From: Girardinichthys multiradiatus
Lineage: Eukaryota > Chordata > Actinopteri > Cyprinodontiformes > Goodeidae
Direction of reading: 5' to 3'
Assembly: GCF_021462225.1 (NCBI RefSeq)
Contig: NC_061816.1
Span: 3,195,249 to 3,259,248 of the forward strand
Length of the DNA stretch: 64,000 nt
Positions 1 to 11,193 of this stretch are shown here, piece by piece (position 1 is the first letter of the stretch; every line of letters begins with the position of its first letter). The notes under the pieces were generated by a model. It searched no databases, was not told where the DNA came from, and worked only from the letters and a program-made list of their open reading frames with translations. The position numbers and the translations under genes were made by a program.

Positions 1-129
1 AAAACGCAATCTTCCCTCCAGACCCGCCATTGTTGCAGCTTACATCTGCTAGTTTACCTGAGCAGGGCTGCTGGGGGCGTTTCTGTGTAAACTGAACTCT
101 GCCTCTGATTGACTTACCTTGAAAGCCTC

Positions 130-1165
130 TTCTACCTTCTTCTTCTTTTATATACATCTGAAGGAGGCATTACCGCCACCAACTGGTAAGGAGTGTGGAC
201 CACATGACATCTATACATACTTATACATACCCCTACATACACTAAATCCTACAACTTACACTGCTTTAAAAAATAAAATATAGTCGGATATCCTCTGTTT
301 CCTGAATCTTTTTGCAATAAGTCAACAATGTCTAATTTCATTTTCATATTACTAAGATTCCTAACCAACTTATTCCTTTGGACCTGATGTTTCATACAAT
401 GCAAAATAATATGTTCTATTTTCTCATCTTCCCTGCAATCACATTTCCCTGTCTAATGTTTCCCTATTATAAACAAGGTTCTGTTCAATCCAGTATGTCT
501 ATTTCTAAGACGTGATATAAATGTTTCTTTCTGTTCTTCTCATTTCTCCAATTTTCCTTTGTATTTTATAAAACCAGTGTCCTTTCCTTTTTTCTTCCCA
601 TAACCTCTGCCACCTCTCTTCCATTTTTTGTTTTATTATACCCTTCACTTTCTTTAAATTCTCAATCCATCTAAACATACGACCATTTATTCCCATTCTT
701 CTAATTTTTATTATTAACTCTTCCCTCCACATCATATCATATGCTCTTTCAATATCAAAAAAATACCGCCACAACACTCATATTCACTTGAGCCTTTCTA
801 ATTTCATTCTCTAAACATAATATTGGATCCATTGAGTTTCTCCCTCTCCTGAACCCACTCTGATACATTGATATAAGACCTTTATTTTCCATATAATATA
901 ACAATCTTTCATTTATCATTGTCTCTGTTACTTTGCATATGTTGGATGTTAAAGCTATAGGTCGGTAATTTTCTGGTTTTGTCTCATCTTTCCCTGGTTT
1001 TCCAATTGGTATAATCACTGCTTCTTTCCAACTTTTGGGCAATTCTCCATCCTCCCATACTTGATTATACAATTCTAATAAAATATTTTTATTTGTTTAA
1101 CTTAAATTACTTATCATCACATAACAAACCTGATCTTTTCCTGGAGCTGATAATTTATATTTTCA
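130..1165 (-). mobile_element. I/Nimb-type LINE, 3' half with broken reverse transcriptase
   Basis: Decayed non-LTR retrotransposon read on the minus strand. From about 1165 downward it encodes reverse transcriptase: GKPGKD, then NYRPIALTSN (fingers/palm box), QSGFRRGRNSMDP, and FFDIERAYDMMW, where the first catalytic Asp of the palm would sit. A stop near 1095 and a frameshift near 770 break it. After about 650 the text jumps to the C-terminal region (EERWQRLWEEKRKGHWFYKIQ), so the rest of the palm, including the YxDD box, has been deleted. The non-coding tail runs to about 130, and its last part (near 170-200) matches a second tail copy at 38613-38990. The conserved blocks fit the I/Nimb clade of fish LINEs from family knowledge. 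The same family is probably represented by its 5' half at 46190-47795. Not functional. Confidence 0.82.
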
Positions 1166-1889
1166 TCCGAACTATTTTCTTGTAGGCCTCGTTTACTACT
1201 TTGTGTCCCTCTCCAAGTATCTTCTTTTTTACTTACTTTACTTACTCATCATCTCCCTCATCCTCAACCTGAGAAGCCATAGAAGTCCAGTCACAAACCA
1301 GTTTTATACCAACCGCCCCGACGCGAGATCTGCTATTCACGCTCCATCCAACTCGAGCTCCAGCCAACGGATCCCTCCAACCACCACCGGAAATGTCGAC
1401 CTTCCGCCTACTCTACCTTAGCCAATCATCATCACTTATGCGATTGTGTTGTCCGTCGCTCCTCTCTTCACCAAAGAAAACCAGCTTAGCTCCTGTGGCT
1501 GTGAGCCATGACAGATGACAAGAGTTTCAATGAGCAGCTTTAGTTTATAACGCGCCACATTTGTCGGCAACGGTGTTGTAACGATGAAGAAAGTAATTAG
1601 TTTGATTACTCGTTACTGAAAAAAGTAACACTGTTTATTTTAACGCCGTTATTCCCATCACTTGTCTTAATGGTGTCTTAAAAGGTTTATTTCAGTCCTG
1701 TAGTTCTCTGGTTTTCCTTTGTATTATTTGCACCTTTATTAAATATTAATTTGGGATTGAATTTAAAAACAATATTCATTAAAGTTCTCTGATAAATCTG
1801 ATCATTTTTCAAAGGAATTAATAAACTTGTTCCAGCCTCAATTCAAATATAGATTACTTAAGAAAATAAGAAATGATCATAGATAAATG
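1166..1889. other. Non-genic stretch with a short DNA-transposon end
   Basis: No supportable gene. The 72-codon reading frame at 1203-1421 has no recognisable features. Around 1590-1665 the sequence carries the motif TAACGCCGTTATTCCCATCA, which I recognise as the end of a common fish DNA transposon (hAT-like from memory). The rest of that element is not visible. Confidence 0.4.
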
Positions 1890-2037
1890 TTCATCTGCGA
1901 TGGATTGGCGACCTGTCCAGAGTGTACCCCGCCTCTCGCCCGTAGACTGCTGGAGATAAGCAGCAGCTCCCAGTGACCCACTATGGAAGAAGCGGTATAG
2001 AAGATGAATGAATGAATGGATGAATAAATGAATGAAC
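1890..2037 (+). repeat. LINE 3'-tail repeat with ATGA microsatellite tail
   Basis: Begins near GATGGATTGGCGACCTGTCC, continues through GTAGACTGCTGGAGATAAGC, and ends in an imperfect (ATGA)n tract at about 2003-2035. This is the very common fish L2/CR1-like 3' tail. A longer copy in the opposite orientation lies at 49257-49616 with target-site duplications. The reading frames on the minus strand here are artefacts of the repeat. Confidence 0.7.
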
Positions 2038-2110
2038 ATTTGTCATTTGAGTCCCATCTAACCTCAGATTTAATATTCATTATTCATTATGTTTTTGAAC
2101 AATATATTTA

Positions 2111-2632
2111 CATTACTGGTCAAAAGATTTAGAACGCCTTTTTTACTTAATGGGTCTCTTCATTTTAATGACCATTTACATTGTAGATTCTCGCCAGAGA
2201 CAACAAACCTGTGAATGAACACATATGAAATTATGTAGTAAACAATAAGTGTGAAATAACTCTAAACATTTTTATATTTTTACTAAATAGCCACCCTTTA
2301 CTTTAATTACCGCTTGGATCTCTTAGCATTCTCTCCCTGAGCTTCATGAGGTGGTCACCTGAAATAGTTTTCCAAAGAGTCTTGAAGGGACTTCCCAGAC
2401 GTTCATTGAGAGACATCCAAAGGTTAATATTTCAGTCATCACAGCAAAGGGCGGCTACATTAAGGATTCTAAAATATAACATATACATTTATTTTACAAT
2501 TTTTGGTTTGCTACATAATTGTATTTGTGGTCATTCACTGTTTTGATGCCTTCATTGAGGACCTATGCAAAATTTAAATATAACATAAAGAAAACCATTA
2601 AATGAAAAGCATTCTAAAACCTTTGACCAGTA

Positions 2633-2635
<3 letters not shown>
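2111..2635 (-). mobile_element. Tc1-like non-autonomous element (MITE) with transposase 3' remnant
   Basis: The left end CATTACTGGTCAAAAGATTT and the right end (reverse complement CACTACTGGTCAAAGGTTTT) are terminal inverted repeats. TA dinucleotides flank both sides (2109-2110 and 2636-2637), the standard Tc1/mariner target duplication. The 525-bp interior retains, on the minus strand near 2410-2290, the end of a Tc1 transposase gene with several stops. The element is therefore an internally deleted derivative that would need transposase from elsewhere. Its right TA opens directly into a (TA)n tract. Confidence 0.85.

Positions 2636-2695
<60 letters not shown>
2636..2695. repeat. (TA)n microsatellite at transposon end
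   Basis: About 30 uninterrupted TA units starting at the TA target duplication of the Tc1-like MITE. It is one of three TA tracts in the window that abut a Tc1 terminus. Confidence 0.97.
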
Positions 2696-2696
<1 letters not shown>

Positions 2697-3511
2697 TTGA
2701 CTGAAACTCAGTGAAGTCACTGTTTGTTGTCTAGATTCTTAATTTTGTTGATGGTTTCAGTGTGTTTGGATGATTTTATGCTGCAGTTCATTTAAACTTC
2801 ATTGTGTTGTACATTGTGATGCATTCATGGGCAGTCAGTTGATTCTGATAAGTGCAGCTCATTGTAAACAATGTGATTTTATTTTGAAAAGCTAAGACCT
2901 ACCTGCCCCACCTTCGTCACATGAAGACCACCTGGTCTTCTGTTTAACATTTTCAAATATTCACTGAACTGGAAGTTTGTATTGTTTCATAATTGAACTT
3001 CATCCTTAGAAGCTGCTTCCTGATGTTTGGAGAACATGTTCATTTCTGACTTCACACTGAACCCTTTAATCACTGCTGCTTGAAGATAAGTCTACAGGAT
3101 TCTGGGATTACTGATGAACTGGGGTCAAACTCGATGAAACATCTTTCTGTACGTCATTAGACAGACTGTCAGGTGTCGCCTCCAACATTAAAGTCTACGT
3201 CCGGCTGCTAGCGTTTTTTTAATGGTTCATTGAATTCAGTTCATCTGTGTTCATCATTGTTAAAGATGATGGAGACTCACTTTGTTAAACTTCTCCCACC
3301 AGCAGAGGTCGCAGGTCACACACCTGAAAATGTAATGATGAGCTGGAAGCTTTGAACACTGATGATCCTCTGCTGCATCATCCAGCAGCTGAAAGGGTTT
3401 AAATGTTTGCTTCATCATCATATACATGTTGAGCTGCAGTTCCATGACAACATCTGCGTTTCCTCCGGAGATGAAAGAGGAAGGTGTGTGAGCTGTTGTG
3501 AACTGAGCAGT
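2696..3511. other. Probable upstream intron/flank of NLR-like exon
   Basis: No open frame that I can support. The stretch is not obviously repetitive and leads into the NLRC3-like exon at 3512. It may be intron or promoter of that gene, but nothing in the sequence proves this. Confidence 0.3.
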
Positions 3512-3758
3512 GTGGATCAGTGTGAGGACAAATTCCCTGCCTCTAAAATCACTTTGAGTGGAGAACATGAGGACCCGAGGTCAGATCACCATCTCCAACT
3601 GTCCAGGATTCTCCTCCAAGTCAGAGCTCAGCTCTCACACCACCACACCGTCTTTATTCACAGGAAACAACCAGAACCAGAACCTGAGCCGAACGTTCTG
3701 TCCTTTGAGAGCGATGATTCAAAGGAAATTGATACAAATTTAAACCATCAGCAGAGAG
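3512..3758 (+). pseudogene. NLRC3-like receptor, N-terminal coding exon (orphan)
   Basis: NLRC3/NLRP12-like genes of fish encode cytosolic receptors with FISNA, NACHT and LRR domains. Their first coding exon typically carries motifs like DQCED...SKTTL.GEHE and PEPS..S.KSD. Here the frame from 3512 reads VDQCEDKFPASKITLSGEHE, later QPEPEPEPNVLSFESDDSKE and NHQQRG, and ends at an AGAG|GTGAGT splice donor (exon end 3758, phase 1). The position where these proteins usually start is GTG instead of ATG, and the usual Glu/Arg-rich residues after QCED are missing. No FISNA or NACHT exon follows within the next 5 kb, where a repeat and Tc1 elements begin instead. I read this as an orphan or truncated exon. 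An upstream start in the same frame at 3362 is possible but gives non-family residues. Confidence 0.65.
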
Positions 3759-4914
3759 GTGAGTTGTACCTGCCCCCTGCAGTCTGCTTCTGCTCCTTTC
3801 TTTTCCTAGTCTACTCATTTTGCTGCTCTTCCTGTTTTCTTGCTCTGTGCCACTTTCTGCACTACTGCTATTCCGCTATTGCCCCTTTGTGGCTCTGCTG
3901 TCTCGAGCATTTAACAGTCAACTTTTCATTTTAACAATAACCAACCTTTATAAAAGAAAATGGTGTTTGTCTTCAAGTTGGGAGTTCAGGAGACAATGAG
4001 TTATTTTGCTAGGGAGAGAACTCATTGTAGCCAATAATCTTTAACATAGACAGAAAAGTTTGTTAGCATTTTACCTCGGTAGCTATTTTAATTTCAACCA
4101 ATACTCTATTAAACCCAAAATGCTTAATAAACAAGATTCAGCTATGTTGTTTAATTACTAGGATAAGTTCAAATATAAGTAATTAATTCAGAATTTGTCT
4201 ATGGCCAGATTAAATGGAATTTATATTCCCTCTTCCCTGTTTCTTCTCAGGTTGAGAGATATTTCATTTAGTTATTTTGTGTATTGGAAAGTAGTACAAA
4301 ATTAAACTGATACAAATTTTTAGCACATCTTGCAATTTATCTGTACAGAGGTTGGTTTGAAATGGGTGGGTGCTTTAGTCAGGCTGCGTGCCTTCTTGGT
4401 CCGAAGCCTTGTTAACGTGGGTGGAGACCACTTTTTTGCTCGGCCTTTATTTTGCGGACCCCAGCATTCTTCTGTGTCATCCGATGTCTGAGCAGGCCTA
4501 GTGCCAGTGTCCTGCTGTGGACGGTGGATGTGGCTTCTCCATGTTAACAGGCTGTAATTGATTGATCAGTCAGAAACTTGCAAAATACCAAGCAGCTTCC
4601 TTCATGGCACTTTCTTGCAAATGACAAACATGTGATTTTCAATCCCTTCAGCCATAACCAGACAAATTCATTCTTTAATGGCTGCTTTATTGCTTCTGTA
4701 AGATGATTTATTTTGTTTTCTAACCATAAAAGTATTTTCCTATTGTACATTTTTATCAAACCACTGTCAGTAACACTACAAAAAACGCATAAAATCTTCA
4801 TAGTATGTAACAATAATTTTGTTGCATTACTTGTATTCTATAAAAATTGGCAGTTCTCCCGATAGCAAAATTATAACACCACCACTATAATTTTGGGATT
4901 TTAAGGAAATTTAG
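3759..4914. other. No recognisable gene
   Basis: AT-rich sequence downstream of the NLR-like donor site. The 89-codon frame at 4544-4813 (minus) shows no family features. I see no repeat with a second copy in the window here. Confidence 0.4.
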
Positions 4915-5925
4915 CATTTCGTTGTCCGATGAGCTAACCCCTCCCTCCTACTTCCCTATGTCTAAAGGGATTGCTCAAACCAGCTCTCCATCCAACGGGT
5001 CCGGACTTCCCCAAACCTGAAAGGTCTTATTAGGCTCATCCATGCACCTGATGGAGATGTTTCTTCTGGTAACAACGAGTGGTTTCTTGAAGGGAATACG
5101 ACTTAATCTTCAGTTTTCTTCCTTTAAGTGGCAGGCACTGATGCTCCAGGCTTCGATGGTTAAACAGGATCTTTGTTGTTATATGTCTCCAAAGACAGTA
5201 GTTTCCAGAGGCTGAAGAGTTTAAGGAAACCCGGAGACATAAATGAGGTTGATTCAGGACTTTCTGAATGAATGAAGCCTGAAACTTAGAGCAATCAGCT
5301 GTTCACCGATCAAGTTCACTTCTGTTGTCTGGATAAAAAGGGTTTAGATGAAATCAGATTCTTCATTTTGAGGCACAGTCCTTTCTGGGCTCATGGGATG
5401 ATCCTCTTTTTTAATGCAGTCGATCAGTTGGGCTGTGTCTCTGTTCCTTTTCCATCTAAGCTTCTTTTCTCTGTCCGATCTTGTTCGCTAGTCTTCTGCG
5501 AGGAAACAACCCCGTTTCTGCTCTCAGCATTGTTTTTATAGCTTGATGCTTTCACCGGTCAGGCCCTTATTAGGCTTCTTACTTACTGCGCAACCTATTC
5601 AGCTCAGCCTCTCAGTTATTGCTCAATACTTTACTCATGGTCACTGTGACCTACTGATTCTGTTTCTCAGCCTTGGAGATGCCAATAATAGCCACGCTGG
5701 TCTGTAGTCGCATCCTCCCTTCCTCCCATTAGCCTTGAAAAGGTTCGAGGTCAGCATGCAGCTGGCTCTCGTCACTCCTAGTCATCCTCCAGTTTTTTCC
5801 CTAATCTGCTCAGTTTTAAACTTTACACAGTATTACACATTCCATTCTTCAGGTTTCAGCATTTACTTTAAAACATAGTTACAAAACCATAACTTCATTC
5901 TTTTATTCATGCTTTACAAATGATT
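4915..5925 (+). repeat. Repeat R1, copy 1 (possibly an LTR)
   Basis: Starts near GTTGTCCGATGAGCTAACCC and is recognisably the same sequence as 19112-20835. Shared blocks include CTCTCCATCCAACGGGTCCG, GAGCAATCAGCTGTTCACCG and GTCTTCTGCGAGGAAACAAC. The copy at 19112 lies inside a gypsy pol gene, so R1 is mobile. A TG start fits an LTR, but I could not confirm a clean CA end or a target duplication. Confidence 0.6.
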
Positions 5926-6006
5926 AATGTTATATTTCTTTCATATATAGCTGATTGAGAATGTCAAACACCATAGAATGATTTTTAAAGCACCTGTTTC
6001 TCACTA

Positions 6007-6044
6007 ACAGTACACAGCTGATAGTCCTATCAGCTGTGTACTGT
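6007..6044. repeat. Perfect 17-bp inverted repeat, 4-nt loop
   Basis: Arms 6007-6023 (ACAGTACACAGCTGATA) and 6028-6044 are exact reverse complements around GTCC. It lies at the 5' side of Tc1 element A. Confidence 0.9.
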
Positions 6045-6413
6045 ATCCGACTGTTAGAATTTGAAAAAGGCAGCTAAGTAAAGAAAAACGAGTGGCCATC
6101 ATTACTTTAAGAAATGAAGGTTAGTCAGTCCGAACAATTGGGAAAACTTTGAAAGTGTCCCCAAGTGCAGTCGCAAAAACCATCAAGCGCTACAAAGAAA
6201 CTGGCTCACATGAGGACCGCCCCAGGAAAGGAAGACTAAGAGTCACCTCTGCTGCGGACGATAAGTTCATCCGAGTCACCAGCCTCAGAAATCACAGGTT
6301 AACAGCAGCTCAGATTAGAGAAAAGGTCAATGCCACACAGAGTTCTAGCAGCAGACATCTCTAGAACAACTGTTAAGAGGAGACTGTGTGAATCAGGCCT
6401 TCATGGTAAAATA

Positions 6414-7981
6414 CAGGTCCTTCTCAAAAAATTTGCATATTGTGATCAAGTTCATTATTTTCTATAATGTCATGATGAAAATTTAATATTCATATATTTT
6501 AGATTCATTGCACACTAACTGAAATATTTCAGGTCTTTTATTGTCTTAATACGGATGATTTTGGCATACAGCTCATGAAAACCCAAAATTCCTATCTCAC
6601 AAAATTAGCATATTTCATCCGACCAATAAAAGAAAAGTGTTTTTAATACAAAAAACGTCAACCTTCAAATAATCATGTACAGTTATGCCCTCAATACTTG
6701 GTCTGGAATCCTTTGGCAGAAATGACTGCTTCAATGCGGCGTGGCATGGAGGCAATCAGCCTGTGGCACTGCTGAGGTCTTATGGAGGCCCAGGATGCTT
6801 CGATAGCGGCCTTTAGCTCATCCAGAGTGTTGGGTCTTGAGTCTCTCAACGTTCTCTTCACAATATCCCACAGATTCTCTATGGGGTTCAGGTCAGGAGA
6901 GTTGGCAGGCCAATTGAGCACAGTGATACCATGGTCAGTACACCATTTACCAGTGGTTTTGGCACTGTGAGCAGGTGCCAGGTCGTGCTGAAAAATGAAA
7001 TCTTCATCTCCATAAAGCTTTTCAGCAGATGGAAGCATGAAGTGCTCCAAAATCTCCTGATAGCTAGCTGCATTGACCCTGCCCTTGATAAAACACAGTG
7101 GACCAACACCAGCAGCTGACACGGCACCCCAGACCATCACTGACTGTGGGTACTTGACACTGGACTTCTGGCATTTTGGCATTTCCTTCTCCCCAGTCTT
7201 CCTCCAGACTCTGGCACCTTGATTTCCGAATGACATGCAGAATTTGCTTTCATCCAAAAAAAGTACTTTGGACCACTGAGCAACAGTCCAGTGCTGCTTC
7301 TCTGTAGCCCAGGTCTGGGGAATGCGGCACCTGTAGCCCATTTCCTGCACACGCCTGTGCACGGTGGCTCTGGATGTTTCTACTCCAGACTCAGTCCACT
7401 GCTTCCGCAGGTCCCCCAAGGTCTGGAATCAGCCCTTCTCCACTATCTTCCTCAGGGTCCGGTCACCTCTTCTCGTTGTGCAGCGTTTTCTGCCACACTT
7501 TTTCCTTCCCACAGACTTCCCACTGAGGTGCCTTGATACAGCACTCTGGGAACAGCCTATTCGTTCAGAAATTTCTTTCTGTGTCTTACCCTCTTGCTTG
7601 AGGGTGTCAATAGTGGCCTTCTGGACAGCAGTCAGGTCGGCAGTCTTACCCATGATTGGGGTTTTGAGTGATGAACCAGGCTGGGAGTTTTAAAGGCCTC
7701 AGGAATCTTTTGCAGGTGTTTAGAGTTAACTCGTTGATTCAGATGATTAGGTTCATAGCTCGTTTAGAGACCCTTTTAATGATATGCTAATTTTGTGAGA
7801 TAGGAATTTTGGGTTTTCATGAGCTGTATGCCAAAATCATCCGTATTAAGACAATAAAAGACCTGAAATATTACAGTTGGTGTGCAATGAATCTAAAATA
7901 TATGAATGTTAAATTTTCATCATGACATTATGGAAAATAATGAACTTTATCACAATATGCTAATTATTTGAGAAGGACCTG
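6414..7981 (-). mobile_element. Long-TIR Tc1-like element (family B), copy 1, broken transposase
   Basis: Inserted into element A with TA duplications (6412-6413 and 7982-7983). The termini CAGGTCCTTCTCAAA and its complement open inverted repeats of about 200 bp. The transposase gene (minus, about 7653 down to 6691) belongs to the same family as the intact one at 35776-36780. It starts MGKTADLTAVQKATIDTLKQ and ends at TKY. It is broken by a CGA to TGA nonsense change near 7430 (family residue 75) and has an in-frame loss of about a dozen codons where relatives read KPLLNQKQRQKR. The DD34E residues are present in the downstream part (FLDESKF, FQHDLAPAHS, SPDLNPIEN). Non-autonomous in its present form. 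Confidence 0.93.
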
Positions 7982-8837
7982 TAGCTGCTAGGAAACCACT
8001 GCTGAGGACAGGCAACAAGCAGAAGAGACTTGTTTGGGCTAAAGAACACAAGGAATGGACATTAGACCAGTGGAAATCTGTGCTTTGGTCTGATGAGTCC
8101 AAGGTTGAGGTCTTTGGTTCCAACCACTGTGTCTTTGTGTGGTGCAGAAGAGGTGAACAGATGGACTCTACATGCCTGGTTCCCACCATGAATCATGGAG
8201 GAGGAGGTGTGATGGTGTGGGGGTGCTTTGCTGGTGACACTGTTGGGGATTTATTCAAAATTGAAGGCATATTGAACCAGCATGGCTACCACAGCATCTT
8301 GCAGCAGCATGCTATTCCATCCGGTTTGCGTTTAGTTGGACCATCATTCATTTTTCAACAGGACAATGACCCCAAACACACCTCCAGGCTGTGTAAGGGC
8401 TATTTGACCAAGAAGCAGAGTGATGGGGTACTGCGCCAGATGACCTGGCCTCCACAGTCACCAGACCTGAACCCAATTGAGATGGTTTGGGGTGAGCTGG
8501 ACCGCAGAGTAAAGGCAAAAGGGCCAACAATTGCTAAGCATCTCTGGGAACTCTTTCAAGACTGTTGGAAAACCATTTCAGGTGACAACCTCTTGAAGCT
8601 CATCAACAGAATGCCAAGAGTGTGCGGAACAGTAATCAAAGCAAAAGGTGGCTACTTTGAAGAACCTAGAATATAAGACATATTTTCAGTTGTTTCACAC
8701 TTTTTTGTTCAGTATATAATTCCTCATGTGTTAATTCATAGTTTTGATGCCTTCAGTGAGAAGCTACAATATTCATAGTCATGAAAATAAAGAAAACTCT
8801 TTGAATGAGAAGGTGTGTCCAAACTCTTGGTCTGTAC

Positions 8838-8839
<2 letters not shown>

Positions 8840-8896
<57 letters not shown>
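8840..8896. repeat. (TG)n(TA)n microsatellite between two Tc1 elements
   Basis: GTGTGTG followed by a long (TA) run with one C interruption. It joins the right end of element A to the truncated end of element C. Both strands give artefactual Tyr-Ile repeat frames. Confidence 0.95.
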
Positions 8897-9587
8897 GCTT
8901 CCCTCTGGGCATGCAACAGTCTGGGTGGTACGCTTCTTTGGGGCTTCTCCACACAGTAACTCTCCCGGATGTGGGGAAAACAGTAAAGGTGGACTCATCA
9001 GAGAACAATACATGTTTCACATTGTCCACAGCCAAAGATTTGCGCTCCTTGCACCATTGAAACCGACGTTTGACATTGGCATGAGTGACCAAAGGTTTGG
9101 CTACAGCAGCCCGGCCGTGTATATCGACCCTGTGGAGCTCCGGACGGACAGTTCTGGTGGAAACAGGAGAGCTGATGTGCACATTTAATTCTGCCGTGAT
9201 TTGGGCAGCCGTGGTTTTATGTTTTTTGGATGCAATCCGGGTTAGCACCCGAACATCCCTTTCAGACAGCTTCCTCTTGCGTCAACAGTTAATCCTGTTG
9301 GATGTGGTTCGTCCTTCTTGGTGGTATGCTGACATTACCCTGGATACCGTGGCTCTTGATACATCACAAGGACTTGCCGTCTTGGTCACAGATGCGCCAG
9401 CAAGACGTGCACCAACTCAATATTTTGAGCATAACTGTGCTCTTACCCTGCTAATTGAACCTTCACACTCTGCTCTTACTGGTGCAATGTGCAATCAATG
9501 AAGACTGGCTACCAGGCTGGTCCAATTTAGCCATGAAACCTCCCACACTAAAATGACAGGTGTTTCAGTTTCATTGTCCAAACCCTG
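8897..9587 (-). mobile_element. Tc1-like element C, 5' half only
   Basis: Transposase N-terminal half on the minus strand. From about 9440 downward it reads GARLAGASVTK, SRATVSRVMSAYHQEGRTTS, then LSERDVRVLTRIASKKHKTT, NVKRRFQWCKERKSL, and FSDESTFTVFPTSG (first catalytic Asp). It stops at CMPRGK, where the (TA)n tract begins, so the second Asp and the Glu are missing. A stop interrupts it near 9290. The element's 5' end is intact at 9587 (outer sequence TTCATTGTCCAAACCCTG on the plus strand) and abuts the next Tc1 element almost base to base. Confidence 0.85.
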
Positions 9588-9590
9588 TTG

Positions 9591-11187
9591 AAGGTCCTTC
9601 TCAAAATATTAGCATATTGTGATAAAGTTCATTATTTTCCATAATGTCATGATGAAAATTTAATATTTATATATTTTAGATTCATTGCACACTAACTGAA
9701 ATATTTCAGGTCTTTTATTGTCTTAATATGGATGATTTTGGCATACAGCTCATGAAAACCCAAAATTCCTATCTCACAAAATTAGCATATTTCACCCGAC
9801 CAATAAAAGAAAAGTGTTTTTAATACAAAAAACGTCAACCTTCAAATAATCATGTACAGTTATGCACTCAATACTTGGTCGGGAATCCTTTGACAGAAAT
9901 GACTGCTTCAATGCGGCGTGGCATGGAGGCAATCAGCCTGTGGCACTGCTGAGGTCTTATGGAGGCCCAGGATGCTTCGATAGCGGCCTTTAGCTCATCC
10001 AAAGTGTTGGGTCTCGAGTCTCTCAACGTTCTCTTCACAATATCCCACAGATTCTCTATGGGGTTCAGGTCAGGAGAGTTGGCAGGCCAATTGAGCACAG
10101 TGATACCATGGTCAGTAAACCATTTACCAGTGGTTTTGGCACTGTGAGCAGGTGCTCAAAAATGAAATCTTCATCTCCATAAAGCTTTTCAGCAGATGGA
10201 AGCATGAAGTGCTCCAAAATCTCCTGATAGCTAGCTGCATTGACCCTGCCCTTGATAAAACACAGTGGACCAACACCAGCAGCTGACACGGCACCCCAGA
10301 CCATCACTGACTGTGGGTACTTGACACTGGACTTCTGGCATTTTGGCATTTCCTTCTCCCCAGTCTTCCTCCAGACTCTGGCACCTTGATTTCCGAATGA
10401 CATGCAGAATTTGCTTTCATCCAAAAAAAGTACTTTGGACCACTGAGCAACAGTCCAGTGCTGCTTCTCTGTAGCCCAGGTCAGGCGCTTCTGCCGCTGT
10501 TTCTGGTTCAAAAGTGGCATGAGATGGGGAATGCGACACCTGTAGCCCATTTCCTGCACATGCCTGTGCACGGTGGCTCTGGATGTTTCTACTCCAGACT
10601 CAGTCCACTGCTTCCGCAGGTCCCCCAAGGTCTGGAATCGGCCCTTCTCCACTATCTTCCTCAGGGTCCGGTCACCTCTTCTCGTTGTGCAGCGTTTTCT
10701 GCCACACTTTTTCCTTCCCACAGACTTCCCACTGAGGTGCCTTGATACAGCACTCTGGGAACAGCCTATTCGTTCAGAAATTTCTTTCTGTGTCTTACCC
10801 TCTTGCTTGAGGGTGTCAATAGTGGCCTTCTGGACAGCAGTCAGGTCGGCAGTCTTACCCATGATTGGGGTTTTGAGTGATGAACCAGGCTGGGAGTTAT
10901 AAAGGCCCCAGCAATCTTTTGCAGGTGTTTAGAGTTAACTCGTTGATTCAGATGATTAGGTTCATAGCTCGTTTAGAGACCCTTTTAATGATATGCTAAT
11001 TTTGTGAGATAGGAATTTTGGGTTTTCATGAGCTGTATGCCAAAATCATCCGTATTAAGACAATAAAAGACCTGAAATATTTCAGTTAGTGTACAATGAA
11101 TCTAAAATATATGAATGTTAAATTTTTATGACATTATGGAAAATAATAAACTTTATCACAATATGCTAATATTTTGAGAAGGACCTG
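9591..11187 (-). mobile_element. Long-TIR Tc1-like element (family B), copy 2, frameshifted transposase
   Basis: Same family as 6414-7981 and 35448-37057, with about 200-bp inverted repeats starting AGGTCCTTCTCAAAATATTA. The transposase begins at 10862 (minus, MGKTADLTAVQ) and is open through DEDFIF. A small deletion near 10155 then removes the codons for QHDLAPA, including the second catalytic Asp, and shifts the frame. The C-terminal part (NSPDLNPIENLWDIVKR) continues in another frame to about 9868. The left TA target looks mutated; the right TA is at 11188-11189. Confidence 0.92.
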
Positions 11188-11193
11188 TATACA

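Larger units (their letters stand above)
6007..8839 (+). mobile_element. Tc1-like element A, interrupted by a second Tc1
   Basis: A Tc1-family transposon on the plus strand, split by the element at 6414-7981. The N-terminal transposase half is at about 6060-6411 (helix-turn-helix region, VSPSAVAKTIKRYKETGSHE). The C-terminal half at 7984-8676 is uninterrupted and holds the catalytic region: WSDESKVEVFGSN (first Asp), FQQDNDPKHTS (second Asp) and PQSPDLNPIE (Glu), ending at GYFEEPRI. The N-terminal half contains stops and frameshifts, so the gene is dead apart from the insertion. The 3' terminus is readable at about 8700-8839 (GTGTGTCCAAACTCTTGGTC). The expected matching 5' terminus is not clear; a 17-bp hairpin at 6007-6044 lies there instead. 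Confidence 0.82.

Noticed and set aside
8744..9060. Tyr-Ile repeat proteins on both strands
   Set aside because: Translation of the (TA)n tract at 8840-8896.
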